From positions 62,001 to 126,000 of the forward strand of contig CAJXRQ010000001.1 in NCBI GenBank assembly GCA_913060505.1: a stretch of 64,000 nt of DNA, given 5' to 3'. Of the stretch, positions 27,894-38,116 are shown in pieces. The notes under the pieces are model-generated. The model was given only the letters and a program-made list of their open reading frames with translations. It was not told where the DNA came from and did not search any database. Numbering within the stretch: the first letter of the stretch is position 1; every line of letters begins with the position of its first letter. The position numbers were made by a program, and so were the translations under genes. The stretch is from an uncultured Desulfovibrio sp. GTDB lineage: Bacteria > Desulfobacterota > Desulfovibrionia > Desulfovibrionales > Desulfovibrionaceae.

Positions 27894-28387
27894 GAGTCCT
27901 CCATTAATTGATTGCCGTGCATTCTACTTTCCTATTGCAACGGACTCGTCGCCACTTTGTGACAAGTGGTTAAACGCTCGTTACTCACTGTTACGCATTG
28001 TTGCAAGTCTGATAAAATAGGTTTTTCGAAGTGCAATTGATGTATTGTATGTGCAAAATTGTATCCCTCTTGTCGGTGAAGTTCGGAGACAAAGGCTGCT
28101 TTCCGTGCCTCTTTTACAGGTCTTTGAGGCTGAAATTTCGTTGCAAATGTCGAGCACAGTTTTTTTATATGATTCAGGCCGCAAAAAAAGTTGATTCCTG
28201 CAAAATGCATGAAAAAAAGTTCACTGGTCGGCTTGACACCCGCAAGGCGGTGGTTATGTATTGTCGAGCTTTCCGGCGGAGGCCGATCGGCATTGCCTGT
28301 TGGGCCTGCCGCTGTTCTGGTTGTGCCGCTTTTTGGGCGGTGTTGCTGGTAAAACTTAAAATAGAGTCATTCTGGAGGTATAGAGGA
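27894..28387. other. Long intergenic leader between the acyltransferase gene and groES
   Basis: These 494 bases hold no convincing gene. I looked for the CIRCE operator (TTAGCACTC-N9-GAGTGCTAA) and did not find it. An open frame continuous with groES runs from 28031 but has no coding character or Shine-Dalgarno site. The 3' end carries GGAGG and GAGGA before the groES ATG. One promoter candidate is listed separately. Confidence 0.7.
28233..28260 (+). promoter_or_regulatory. Candidate groESL promoter
   Basis: TTGACA (28233-28238) is followed after 16 bases by TATGTA (28255-28260), placing a start site about 120 bases upstream of groES. The -35 is a perfect sigma-70 match, the -10 is weak, and the GCTTGACACC context could also serve a heat-shock sigma factor. 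This is a guess from sequence only. Confidence 0.4.
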
Positions 28388-28675
28388 ATGAAACTGAAAC
28401 CGTTGAATGATCGTGTGTTGGTCAAGCGTCTTGAGGTCGAAGAAATGACCGCAGGTGGTATCATCATCCCGGATTCTGCGAAGGAAAAGCCTATGAAGGG
28501 TGAAGTCGTGGCTGCCGGGGAAGGCAAGCTGGACGAAAGCGGCAAGCGCGTTGCCATGACGGTCAAGGCTGGCGACGTGGTGCTTTTTGCCAAGTATGCC
28601 GGAACCGAAATCAAAATCGACGGTGTCGAGCATCTGGTGATGCGTGAAGACGACATTCTGGCCGTTGTCGAATAA
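28388..28675 (+). CDS. groES: Co-chaperonin GroES
   Basis: A 95-residue Hsp10 that caps the GroEL folding chamber. It starts [16 protein letters not shown], contains the mobile-loop region [18 protein letters not shown] and the [28 protein letters not shown]-terminal end, all family-typical. GAGGA precedes ATG 28388. groEL follows 74 bases later on the same transcript. Confidence 0.98.
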   Translation: MKLKPLNDRVLVKRLEVEEMTAGGIIIPDSAKEKPMKGEVVAAGEGKLDESGKRVAMTVKAGDVVLFAKYAGTEIKIDGVEHLVMREDDILAVVE

Positions 28676-28737
28676 CGACAATCGAACCTGCAGTACTCGA
28701 TAATCAAGACTATACGACTTTCAATCCAACCCCATAA

Positions 28738-30396
<1,659 letters not shown>

Positions 30397-30425
30397 GCCA
30401 CCTTCGCTTACATCGCGAAATAATA

Positions 30426-30458
30426 AACGCCCCCGGTCAAATGATCGGGGGCGTTTTC
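30426..30458 (+). terminator. Terminator of groESL
   Basis: A perfect 10-bp stem (AACGCCCCCG at 30426-30435, CGGGGGCGTT at 30446-30455) ends in GTTTTC. Confidence 0.85.
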
Positions 30459-30475
30459 ATTTACTGCTCAAAAGA

Positions 30476-30551
30476 GCAGGGCGCTGCCCTGCACCCGCAA
30501 GGGACACGTCCCTTGACCCTATTGCGCTTCCCATTCTGCGAATGGGGAGCG
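30476..30551. repeat. Array of three hairpins in the groEL-glyA intergenic region
   Basis: Three successive perfect inverted repeats lie within 76 bases: GCAGGG/CCCTGC (30476-30492), AAGGGA/TCCCTT (30499-30514) and CCCATT/AATGGG (30530-30546). The last extends to 11 bp with one G-T pair. Similar GC-rich hairpin spacers are common between genes in Desulfovibrio-like genomes as I recall. No coding potential is seen. The remaining bases of this ~350-base gap hold two further hairpins listed separately. Confidence 0.65.
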
Positions 30552-30635
30552 GGTGGTGTGAAAAGGCGGGGCTACTAATTATTTCTCATGTAGCTACGCA
30601 GAGCGTTGTTCCGAATATTTTTGGAGATTCCAAAG

Positions 30636-30659
30636 AACCTTTTTCCCAAAAGGTTTTTT
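30636..30659 (+). terminator. Second plus-strand terminator-like hairpin after groEL
   Basis: An 8-bp stem (AACCTTTT at 30636-30643, AAAAGGTT at 30648-30655) with loop TCCC is followed by four more Ts. Confidence 0.55.
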
Positions 30660-30686
30660 GGCCGCCGGAGACTTTTACGCTGCGCC

Positions 30687-30721
30687 CAAAAAAATCCCGC
30701 ACAGCCAAGGCCGTGCGGGAT
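30687..30721 (-). terminator. Terminator of the yceD-rpmF-plsX-fab-glyA operon
   Basis: A perfect 9-bp stem (ATCCCGCAC at 30694-30702, GTGCGGGAT at 30713-30721) is followed on the minus strand by a run of seven Ts, about 25 bases after the glyA stop. Confidence 0.88.
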
Positions 30722-30746
30722 GGAATGTCCGAAACGTAACCGAACG

Positions 30747-31985
30747 CTACCAGGCGTAAAGCGGGAATTCGCGAGCGAAGTCTTCCACTTCCTTGCTGAT
30801 CTCGGTCAGGATCTTGTCGTCCTTGTAGTTCTCCAGCGCGGCAACAATGGCCTCGCCAACCACGACCATGTCTTCTTCGATCATGCCTCGGGTGGTCAGG
30901 GCCGGAGTACCCAGACGGATACCGGAAGTCACGAACGGAGAGCGGGTTTCGAACGGAACCGTGTTCTTGTTCACGGTGATGCCTGCCTTGTCCAGTGCCT
31001 GCTCGGCGTCCTTGCCGGTGATATCCTTGTTGGTCAGGTCCATGAGGATCAGATGGTTGTCCGTACCTCCGGAAACCAGCTCGAATCCGGCTTCGGTCAG
31101 GGAGTTGGCCAGCACCTTGGCGTTCTTCACAACCTGAGATTGGTATTCCTTGAAGCCGAGGGTCAGGGCCTCGCCAAGGGCAACGGCCTTGGCTGCGATG
31201 ACATGCATGAGCGGTCCGCCCTGAATTCCGGGGAATATCTGGGAGTTGAGCACTTTTTCCTGATCTTCCGTGGAGAGGATCAAGCCGCCGCGCGGACCAC
31301 GGAGGGTCTTGTGCGTGGTGGTCGTGGTGAAGTGCGCATACTCAATGCAGCTGGGATGTTCGCCTGCTGCGATGAGACCTGCGATGTGGGCCATGTCCAC
31401 CATGAGCTTGGCACCTACTTCATCCGCAATCTCACGGAAGCGTTTGAAGTCGATAACACGCGGATAGGCGCTGGCACCGGCGACGATCATGGCCGGTTTG
31501 TGCTCTTTGGCCATTTCCAGAACCTGATCGTAATCGATGGTCTTGGTTTCCTTGCTCACGCCGTAGCTGACCACGTTGAAGAGCTTGCCGGAGAAGTTGA
31601 CCGGGGAGCCGTGGGTCAGGTGACCGCCGTGGGAGAGGTCCATTCCCAGAATGGTATCGCCGGGCTTGCAGCAGCCGAAGTACACGGCCATGTTGGCCTG
31701 CGAACCGGAATGGGGCTGAACATTGACGTAGGAAGCGCCAAAGAGTTCCTTGGCGCGTTCACGGGCCAGGTCTTCAGCCACGTCAACGAATTCGCAACCG
31801 CCGTAGTAGCGCTTGCCGGGATAGCCCTCCGCGTATTTGTGGGTCATGATGCTGCCCTGCGCCTGACGCACGGCAGTGGACACGAAGTTTTCGCTGGCAA
31901 TCAGCTCCAGCTTGCTCACCTGCCGGTCGGCTTCCGCTATGATGGCGGCAGCGACTTCGGGATCTTGAATAAGCAGCTCTTCCAT
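30747..31985 (-). CDS. glyA: Serine hydroxymethyltransferase
   Basis: A 412-residue PLP enzyme that interconverts serine and glycine with tetrahydrofolate and supplies one-carbon units. It contains [24 protein letters not shown], and the PLP lysine K226 in [16 protein letters not shown]. The start is ATG 31985 ([11 protein letters not shown]); the frame runs further upstream through fabF only as a shadow. It begins 20 bases after fabF and is the last gene of the operon. This fabF-glyA order is familiar in Desulfovibrio. Confidence 0.97.
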   Translation of the reverse strand: MEELLIQDPEVAAAIIAEADRQVSKLELIASENFVSTAVRQAQGSIMTHKYAEGYPGKRYYGGCEFVDVAEDLARERAKELFGASYVNVQPHSGSQANMAVYFGCCKPGDTILGMDLSHGGHLTHGSPVNFSGKLFNVVSYGVSKETKTIDYDQVLEMAKEHKPAMIVAGASAYPRVIDFKRFREIADEVGAKLMVDMAHIAGLIAAGEHPSCIEYAHFTTTTTHKTLRGPRGGLILSTEDQEKVLNSQIFPGIQGGPLMHVIAAKAVALGEALTLGFKEYQSQVVKNAKVLANSLTEAGFELVSGGTDNHLILMDLTNKDITGKDAEQALDKAGITVNKNTVPFETRSPFVTSGIRLGTPALTTRGMIEEDMVVVGEAIVAALENYKDDKILTEISKEVEDFAREFPLYAW

Positions 31986-32005
31986 GTTCGGTCCTTGTAA
32001 TTTGT

Positions 32006-33244
32006 TTATCCCCGGAAACGTTTGAACAGCACACATCCGTTGGTGCCGCCGAATCCGAAGGAGTTGCTTAATGCATATTCGGCCTGCTGCTGTCTGGGGC
32101 CGTCGGCGCAATAGTCCAGATCGCAGCCCGGGTCGGGATTTTCGTAGTTTGCTGTGCCGGGAATAACGCCCTCGGCAATGGTCTTGACCGCGAAAACGGC
32201 TTCGACGCCGCCGGCACCACCCAAAAGGTGGCCGATTTGCGACTTGTTGCCGCAGATAGCGATTTCCTTGGCATGCCCGCCGAAAATGTTCTTGATTGCG
32301 CGGGTTTCACAGAAATCGTTGAGCTTGGTGGATGTGCCGTGCGCGTTGATGTGGTCAATGTCCTCCAGCTTGGCGCCGGATTCGCGCAGGGCGGCACGCA
32401 TGGCCAGTTCCATGCCGCTTCCGTCTTCGGGCGGGGCGGCCATGTGGTAGGCGTCGCCCGAGGCTCCGGCTCCCACGATTTCGCAGAGGATATTGGCTCC
32501 GCGAGCCTGTGCGTGCTCAAGGGACTCAAGCAGCAACAAACCGCACCCCTCACCGATGATGAAACCGTCACGTTCGGCGTCAAAGGGACGGGAAGCGCGT
32601 TCCGGCTCGTCATTGCGTGTGGAGAGGGCTTTCATGGCATTGAATCCGCCCACGGCCAACGGGGAAACGGTGGATTCCGCTCCGCCGCAGATCATTGCAG
32701 TGGCGCGGCCCAGCTTGATATCCGAGTATGCGGCATAAACGCCGTGAGTACCGGAGGCACAAGCCGTGGTGGGGCAGAGGCAGGGGCCCATGGCTCCTGC
32801 TGCGATGGAAACCTGTCCGGCTGCCATGTTGGCAATGATGGTGGGGATGAAGAAGGGGGAGATTCGTCCCGGTCCCTTGTTCAACATTTTCGAATGGGTG
32901 CTCTCGATACCTTCGAGGCCGCCCAATCCCACGCCGATAACGCAACCGGTGGTGCCTTTTTCTTCTTCAGGAACGGTCCAACCCGCGTCATCAAGAAGCA
33001 TCTTTGCGCAGGAAACCGCATACTGCGTGAATTTTTCCATGCGCTTGGCCTGCTTCTTGTCGATGTGCAGGCAGGGATCGAAATCCTTGACTTCAGCCGC
33101 AATTTGGGTCTTGAAATCCGAGGGATCAAAGCTCGTGATGCGCGCGATGCCGGACTTGCCTGCCAGCAGGTTTTTCCAGCTGGACTCCACGTCGTTGCCG
33201 AGAGGGGTTACGGCTGCAACACTGGTGACGACAACCCTGTTCAT
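32006..33244 (-). CDS. fabF: Beta-ketoacyl-ACP synthase II
   Basis: A 412-residue condensing enzyme that elongates acyl-ACP with malonyl-ACP. The catalytic triad is C162 ([10 protein letters not shown]), the [11 protein letters not shown] His and the [13 protein letters not shown] His. Gly-rich [13 protein letters not shown] closes the fold. The start is ATG 33244 ([18 protein letters not shown]), 108 bases downstream of acpP. It is co-directional with the fab operon. Confidence 0.97.
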   Translation of the reverse strand: MNRVVVTSVAAVTPLGNDVESSWKNLLAGKSGIARITSFDPSDFKTQIAAEVKDFDPCLHIDKKQAKRMEKFTQYAVSCAKMLLDDAGWTVPEEEKGTTGCVIGVGLGGLEGIESTHSKMLNKGPGRISPFFIPTIIANMAAGQVSIAAGAMGPCLCPTTACASGTHGVYAAYSDIKLGRATAMICGGAESTVSPLAVGGFNAMKALSTRNDEPERASRPFDAERDGFIIGEGCGLLLLESLEHAQARGANILCEIVGAGASGDAYHMAAPPEDGSGMELAMRAALRESGAKLEDIDHINAHGTSTKLNDFCETRAIKNIFGGHAKEIAICGNKSQIGHLLGGAGGVEAVFAVKTIAEGVIPGTANYENPDPGCDLDYCADGPRQQQAEYALSNSFGFGGTNGCVLFKRFRG

Positions 33245-33352
33245 ATCCTGTATCTCGCTTGTTGATGGGTTCTCAATAACAAACGAGCGCCTTACTCCCC
33301 GGGAGGGGCCATAAGACGCTCCTTCATCATCGTGTTTCAATGGCGCGGTTGG

Positions 33353-33586
33353 CTATTTGTTTTTCTCAATGTAGCCGATGGCGTCCTTGACCTTGAGAAT
33401 TTTCTGGGCAGCTTCGTCGTCGATTTCGATATCGAACTCTTCTTCCATGGCCATGATCAGTTCGGTAAGGTCCAGGGAATCAGCGCCCAGATCTTCGACA
33501 AAGGCGGCCTCTTCAACGACTTCGTCGGCGCTTACACCAAGCTGCTCTACGATAATGTCTTTTACTTTGCTTGCAACGTCGGACAT
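33353..33586 (-). CDS. acpP: Acyl carrier protein
   Basis: A 77-residue acidic carrier that holds growing acyl chains on 4'-phosphopantetheine. The attachment site is S37 in [18 protein letters not shown] precedes ATG 33586. Its place between fabG and fabF is the standard arrangement for the housekeeping fatty-acid ACP. Confidence 0.98.
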   Translation of the reverse strand: MSDVASKVKDIIVEQLGVSADEVVEEAAFVEDLGADSLDLTELIMAMEEEFDIEIDDEAAQKILKVKDAIGYIEKNK

Positions 33587-33618
33587 TGTCCCCTCCAGTA
33601 TGCTGTTTTTTGTTTTTT

Positions 33619-34362
33619 TTACATGTACATGCCACCGTTCACGGCCAGAACCTGGCCTGTGACGTACCCTGCGCCGGGACCGGCAAGGTAGGATACCGCA
33701 GCGGCAATGTCCTCGGCGATGCCGAGGCGGTTCAACGGAATTTGGTTAAGCATGGCTTCCACAACCTTTTCAGGAAGTGCAGCCGTCATTTCAGTCTGGA
33801 TGAAGCCGGGAGCGACCACATTGACGGTCACGTTCCTGGCAGCCAGCTCGCGGGCAGAGGATTTGGTCAGACCGATAAGTCCGGCCTTGGCGGCACAGTA
33901 GTTGGCCTGTCCCGCGTTGCCCATTTGTCCCACGATGGAAGCGATGTTGACGATACGGCCGTCACGCTGCCGGGTCATGATTTTTGCGGCTTCGCGCTGG
34001 AACACGAAGCAACCGGTCAGGTTGATGCGAATAACCGTATCCCAGTCTTCGTCCTTCATGCGCATGAGCAGACCGTCGCGGGTGACCCCGGCATTGTTGA
34101 CCAGCGCGGCGAGGTGCACCTTGCCCTTGATTTCATCCTTGAAAAAGGAACCAATGGCTTCGCTGTCGCCGGAATCGAGTTTGAAAGCCTTGGCCTTGCC
34201 GCCTTTTTCGGCAACCGCAGCCACGACTTCTTCCGCCGCTTCCGGACGGCTCACATAGGTGAACCAGACTTCCAGACCGTCCTGCGCCAGACGCTCGACG
34301 ACCGCACGGCCAATTCCGCGGGAGCCGCCTGTTACCAGCGCAATTTTCGGAAGATCACTCAT
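33619..34362 (-). CDS. fabG: 3-oxoacyl-ACP reductase
   Basis: A 247-residue short-chain dehydrogenase that reduces beta-ketoacyl-ACP with NADPH. The cofactor motif is TGGSRGIG at 11-18 and the active site is S142, Y155 and K159 ([20 protein letters not shown]). It ends with [24 protein letters not shown] precedes ATG 34362. It lies 32 bases upstream of acpP. Confidence 0.97.
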   Translation of the reverse strand: MSDLPKIALVTGGSRGIGRAVVERLAQDGLEVWFTYVSRPEAAEEVVAAVAEKGGKAKAFKLDSGDSEAIGSFFKDEIKGKVHLAALVNNAGVTRDGLLMRMKDEDWDTVIRINLTGCFVFQREAAKIMTRQRDGRIVNIASIVGQMGNAGQANYCAAKAGLIGLTKSSARELAARNVTVNVVAPGFIQTEMTAALPEKVVEAMLNQIPLNRLGIAEDIAAAVSYLAGPGAGYVTGQVLAVNGGMYM

Positions 34363-34465
34363 AACTGTCTGTTTCCTCGTCTGTGGTTTGTACTATCGAT
34401 GGACTCAGATATACCAAACCGGCCATGACTGCAAATCCATGGCAAATGATTGTTTGAAATTCGTG

Positions 34466-35449
34466 TTAAAATTTCAGTAGCGCGGACGCCCAGGTGAAGC
34501 CGCCGCCAAACGCGGTGAGCATGACAAGATCGCCATCCTGAATGAACTTCGTGCTGTGCGCTTCGGAAAGGGCCAATGGCACGGACGCTGCGGACGTGTT
34601 GCCGTAACGTTGCACGTTGGAAAAGACCTTTTCCGCGGGGATTTCGAATTTGCGTCCCACCGCATCGATGATTCTCCAGTTGGCCTGATGGGGAATGAGA
34701 ACGTCGACATCGGCATTGCTCAATCCGTTGGCCTCGAGAATCTCGTTGCAAATACCTGTCATGGAACGGACCGCGTGTTTGAAAATCTCCCGGCCCTGCA
34801 TCTGAATGAAATAGTCGTCGCGAACTGCTTCGCCCGGCTTGTAGGTTGAGGCGGAACCGCCGCCGGCAACAGTGAGCAGGTTGCCCAGCTCACCATCGGT
34901 GGAGAGCCGCACATCCAAAAGCCTGGGGCCCTCGCCCTTGTTGCTCAGAATGGTGGCACCGGCACCGTCACCGAACAGGACGCATGTGCTGCGGTCCGTA
35001 AAATTCGTTCTGTGCGTAACCACTTCCGAACCGATTACCAGCACATTGGCGTCCGGGTGGAGGGCCAGCATGGCTCGGGCGGCTTCCAGACCAAACAGGA
35101 ATCCCGAGCAGGCTGCGGCGATGTCGAAGGCCACGCGGTGCTTCAGACCGAGCTTTTCTTCCACAATGCAGGCGCAGGAGGGAACAATGTTGTCCGGGGT
35201 AAAGGTGGCCACAATGATGTGGGTCAGTTCCTCGGCTTTCATGCCCGCATTTTTGAGGGCCATGCGAGCCGCGGCTGTAGCCAGATCGCTGGAGTATTCG
35301 CCTTCGGCTACCACGTGGCGTTCCTTGATTCCGGTACGGGTGGTGATCCACTCGTCCGTGGTTTCCACAATGGATTCAAGGTCGGCATTGGACAGAATTT
35401 TCTCGGGAACATAGCGGCCGAGTCCGCGAATAACGATATCGTTGCTCAT
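34466..35449 (-). CDS. fabH: Beta-ketoacyl-ACP synthase III
   Basis: A 327-residue enzyme that starts fatty-acid chains from acyl-CoA and malonyl-ACP. The triad is C114 (DIAAACSGFLFG), His in IPHQANWRIIDA and Asn in YGNTSAASVPLAL. It ends with AFGGGFTWASALLKF. ATG 35449 has no strong Shine-Dalgarno site; translation may depend on coupling with plsX, 29 bases upstream. Its position after plsX is conserved widely. Confidence 0.97.
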   Translation of the reverse strand: MSNDIVIRGLGRYVPEKILSNADLESIVETTDEWITTRTGIKERHVVAEGEYSSDLATAAARMALKNAGMKAEELTHIIVATFTPDNIVPSCACIVEEKLGLKHRVAFDIAAACSGFLFGLEAARAMLALHPDANVLVIGSEVVTHRTNFTDRSTCVLFGDGAGATILSNKGEGPRLLDVRLSTDGELGNLLTVAGGGSASTYKPGEAVRDDYFIQMQGREIFKHAVRSMTGICNEILEANGLSNADVDVLIPHQANWRIIDAVGRKFEIPAEKVFSNVQRYGNTSAASVPLALSEAHSTKFIQDGDLVMLTAFGGGFTWASALLKF

Positions 35450-35478
35450 GATTGGGGTGGGTTTTGAACCGTCGTTGT

Positions 35479-36528
35479 TCAGGCCGCGGAGCTTTGTTCT
35501 CCGCTTGCGGCCCCGTTAGACAGGCTTCGGTGAGCATCCAGGCCGGCAGCAAGGTGTTCGTGAGCCTTGTTGGTCACAAAGGTCGCCGCCATACGGATGG
35601 CGTTGGTCATGGCCTTGGGATTGCTTTTGCCGTGGCATACCACTGCCAATCCCTTGAGGCCAAGGAGGGGAGCTCCGCCGTATTCGGCGTAATCCACCAC
35701 TTTCTTGAACCGCTTGAACGCGCCCAGTGAAAGAGCTGCCCCCAGTTTGGACAGCAGGCTGCTTTTGAGTTCGCGTTTCATGATTTTGTTCATGGACCGG
35801 GCAAGGCCTTCAGACAGCTTCAGGGCGATATTGCCGACGAAACCGTCACAGACGATGACGTCCACATCACCGGTAAAGATATCCCGTCCTTCCACGTTTC
35901 CGATGAAATTGAGATTGGAACTGCGGAAGAGATCGAAGGATTCCTTGACCGTTGCATTGCCCTTGCCTTCTTCCTCTCCAATGGAGAGCAGGCCGACCGT
36001 GGGATTTTCCACGTTCAGCACATCGCGGGCAAGCACATCGGCCATAAGGCCGAACTGCAACAGATGATTGGGTTTGGAATCCACGTTGGCACCCACGTCG
36101 ATGAGCACCGCTGGATTTTTTTCCGTTGGTATTATGCTGGCCAGCGCAGGGCGTTGCACGCCCTTGATCCTGCCCAGCACGAACATGCCGCAGGCAACGG
36201 TTGCCCCGGAATTCCCCGCGCTGACGACTCCATCCGCCTTGCCTTCCCGCACGAGGCGGCAGGCAACCTGAATGGAAGAATCGCGTTTGCGGCGCAGGGC
36301 ATCCGCAGGTTTGTCTTCCATTTCGACAACCTGCGAGGCATGCACCACCGACACGTCAAGGTCCGCCACAGAGCACAAGGACAGCTCCTTACGGATGCTG
36401 TCCTCATCACCAACAAGGGTTATGGAAACACCTTCGCGGGCGGCCTGAACAGCCGCAGGCACGACGATATGGGGGCCAAAATCACCCCCCATGGCGTCGA
36501 CGGCAATACGGGGATTGTCGTTAGGCAT
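35479..36528 (-). CDS. plsX: Phosphate acyltransferase PlsX
   Basis: A 349-residue peripheral-membrane enzyme converting acyl-ACP to acyl-phosphate for PlsY. The N-terminus RIAVDAMGGDFGPHIVVPAA and DVIVCDGFVGNIALKLSEG are diagnostic. ATG 36528 overlaps the end of rpmF by eight bases, so translation is probably coupled; a GTG two codons earlier is an alternative. The rpmF-plsX-fabH order is widespread and links translation to membrane synthesis. Confidence 0.96.
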   Translation of the reverse strand: MPNDNPRIAVDAMGGDFGPHIVVPAAVQAAREGVSITLVGDEDSIRKELSLCSVADLDVSVVHASQVVEMEDKPADALRRKRDSSIQVACRLVREGKADGVVSAGNSGATVACGMFVLGRIKGVQRPALASIIPTEKNPAVLIDVGANVDSKPNHLLQFGLMADVLARDVLNVENPTVGLLSIGEEEGKGNATVKESFDLFRSSNLNFIGNVEGRDIFTGDVDVIVCDGFVGNIALKLSEGLARSMNKIMKRELKSSLLSKLGAALSLGAFKRFKKVVDYAEYGGAPLLGLKGLAVVCHGKSNPKAMTNAIRMAATFVTNKAHEHLAAGLDAHRSLSNGAASGEQSSAA

Positions 36529-36700
36529 CTTCACGGTTCAGAGCCTGACGGCCCTTGTAGCTGCCGCAGGAGTCGCAGGCGCGATGGGGCAGCACAGGTT
36601 CGCCGCATTCGCAGTAAACCACGTTCGGAGTGGCCACATGATCATGGGCGCGGCGATTGCCTTTACGGGAACGGGAAGTCTTTTTCTTGGGGACTGCCAT
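36521..36700 (-). CDS. rpmF: 50S ribosomal protein L32
   Basis: A 59-residue ribosomal protein, too short for many ORF filters. It reads MAVPKKKTSRSRKGNRRAHD and carries a four-cysteine zinc ribbon (CECG...CDSC), so it is the zinc-dependent C+ form. It ends at TAA 36521-36523, inside the start of plsX. It is 72 bases downstream of the YceD-like gene, the standard yceD-rpmF pairing. Confidence 0.96.
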   Translation of the reverse strand: MAVPKKKTSRSRKGNRRAHDHVATPNVVYCECGEPVLPHRACDSCGSYKGRQALNREDA

Positions 36701-36772
36701 GGTATTTCTCCTTGGGAGTGAATTTTCTTAAATACGTGTATTGTTGCCTCCGCCCTGACGGACGAAGGGGAG

Positions 36773-37312
36773 TTACTTTATCTTCAAATTGCGGAAGACC
36801 GCAAGTCTTGGATCGCTGTCATCCTGGTCGCAAGTGCATTCCTCGGTGTTGAGGTCGCGTCCGCAGCCAGGGCAGAGCCCCTTGCATACTTCGTCGCACA
36901 AGGGCTTCACGGGCAGGACGAGTACCAGCTCTTCCCAGAGCAGGGCGCCCATATCCAACTCCAGAGTGCCATCCTTGCGTTTGCGAAGCCTGGGAGCTTC
37001 CGCTTCCTGATCCTTCTGCTCGTCATTCAATTCCTCATAGGAATCGAATTGCGTGTTCACCTCAAATTCGAACAGGGTGGCACAGCGATCACATGCAAGC
37101 TTGACCGAACCGGACAAAGTACCGCGCACGAGCACGGCATTCTCGCCCTGCATCATGATGGCAGCCTTGGCGCACAGGTCTTCGGCTCCCGGGTGCAGGG
37201 CAAGGTCGAATTCTTTCCACCGGTCCTGCCAAACGGCTTGATCGGCAAAAGAAAATTCCCGGCCCTCTGCCGGGATATCGTTGAGTGCAACCCAAAGTTC
37301 GGTCATTTTCAT
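36773..37312 (-). CDS. YceD / DUF177 family protein
   Basis: A 179-residue protein of the YceD family, which in many bacteria accompanies rpmF and is linked to 23S rRNA maturation. Cysteine pairs CDRC near the middle and a C-terminal set (CDEVC, CPGCG, CTC) suggest metal binding. ATG 37312 is chosen: GGAG lies four bases upstream, and a promoter -10 at 37355-37360 would make the longer frame start leaderless. ATG 37306 is an alternative. It is the first gene of the operon running to glyA. Confidence 0.88.
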   Translation of the reverse strand: MKMTELWVALNDIPAEGREFSFADQAVWQDRWKEFDLALHPGAEDLCAKAAIMMQGENAVLVRGTLSGSVKLACDRCATLFEFEVNTQFDSYEELNDEQKDQEAEAPRLRKRKDGTLELDMGALLWEELVLVLPVKPLCDEVCKGLCPGCGRDLNTEECTCDQDDSDPRLAVFRNLKIK

Positions 37313-37354
37313 TTTGCTCCTGTGCAGATCGCCCTTCATGGGCAACCGGTGATT

Positions 37355-37382
37355 CCTATATGGGAACTTTTTCTCTTGTCAA
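37355..37382 (-). promoter_or_regulatory. Sigma-70 promoter of the yceD-rpmF-plsX-fab operon
   Basis: On the minus strand TTGACA (37377-37382) and TATAGG (37355-37360) are 16 bases apart, giving a start site near 37348 and a leader of about 35 bases to ATG 37312. The -35 hexamer is perfect. It faces away from rpmB. Confidence 0.7.
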
Positions 37383-37515
37383 GAAAAAAACCCTTGCCTT
37401 TTATATGGCGAGGAGCTAAAGAATCTCCTCCCGCCGCCTGAGCAGTGAATATTCGCAATATGGGTGGCCATTACAAAACGAAAAAGTTTTTCTTTCAATA
37501 CACGAGGAGGTCATC

Positions 37516-37722
37516 ATGTCTCAGGTTTGTGAAATATGCGGAAAGGGTCCGGCCACGGGCAACAACGTGTCCCACTCCCACATCAAGACTCGCCGCCGCT
37601 TCATGCCCAACCTGCAAAAGGTTCGTCATCAGCTGGAATCCGGTCAGGTTGTGACCATCAAGGCCTGCACCCGCTGCATCCGTAATGGTGCCGTGGTCAA
37701 GCCTGTTGCTTCCAGCAAGTAG
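37516..37722 (+). CDS. rpmB: 50S ribosomal protein L28
   Basis: A 68-residue ribosomal protein with [29 protein letters not shown] and a C-terminal CTRC pair, so the zinc-ribbon cysteines (CEIC and CTRC) are kept. A strong GAGGAGG precedes ATG 37516. It is monocistronic, divergent from the yceD-rpmF operon, and is followed by a double hairpin terminator. Confidence 0.97.
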   Translation: MSQVCEICGKGPATGNNVSHSHIKTRRRFMPNLQKVRHQLESGQVVTIKACTRCIRNGAVVKPVASSK

Positions 37723-38050
37723 CAGTTATTTCGTTTTGGACGTTTCATCGTCCGGAAAAGCCGCCTTTTTTGGGGCGGCTTTTTTCGTTGTGCAAAATCC
37801 GGCTGCATTTTGTGCACTGTGCAGTGAATCGGTGCACCTTTTTGCATGGTTCAAAAGGCTTCTTTTCTCTTATTCAAGGTCCGATGCTTACTATGACTGA
37901 TCTTTTAACGATGGCATAATAAATGCTTTTGCCAAACCGGAACGTGTGAATCGGATTTGTGTCTTGCAAAGATCTATCGACCGAAAAGCAAGTCAAAGCA
38001 CCTCTCCTTCTTCATTTGTGAAAGCCGCACCTCCCTGCGGCCAACGCGAA
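37723..38050. other. Intergenic region between rpmB and the second alcohol dehydrogenase, with a cluster of GTGCA motifs
   Basis: No gene is visible between the two convergent genes. After the rpmB terminator there are five TGCA-centred motifs in about 55 bases (37790-37846), including GTGCAC twice and TTGTGCAAAAT. They resemble the half-sites upstream of zraP, but no promoter or gene is in a position to use them. Confidence 0.5.
37758..37785 (+). terminator. Terminator of rpmB
   Basis: AGCCGCC (37759-37765) pairs with GGGCGGCT around a T-rich loop, followed by TTTTTTC. A smaller GGACG/CGTCC hairpin lies just before it. Confidence 0.88.
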
Positions 38051-38077
38051 AAGGCCCCCATGGTTGCAGGGGGCCTT
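38047..38077 (-). terminator. Terminator of the second alcohol dehydrogenase gene
   Basis: A perfect 9-bp stem (AAGGCCCCC at 38051-38059, GGGGGCCTT at 38069-38077) with a 9-base loop is followed on the minus strand by TTTTCG. Confidence 0.8.
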
Positions 38078-38116
38078 TTGTTTTGTATTCATGCCACGAA
38101 GGGCGGGAACGCTATT

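Noticed and set aside
28031-28387. Reading frame extending groES about 120 codons upstream
   Set aside because: GroES is complete from ATG 28388; the extension is cysteine- and arginine-rich, lacks a Shine-Dalgarno site and has no similarity to any domain.
30476-30551. Possible CRISPR array
   Set aside because: The three hairpins have different sequences and no regular spacers; there are no cas genes.
30606-32000. 464-residue open frame antisense to glyA
   Set aside because: Shadow of glyA; no similarity and it starts in the terminator region.
37516-37722. Unusual plus-strand gene in a minus-strand operon
   Set aside because: It is rpmB (L28) with its own signals; the divergent yceD-rpmF arrangement is ordinary.
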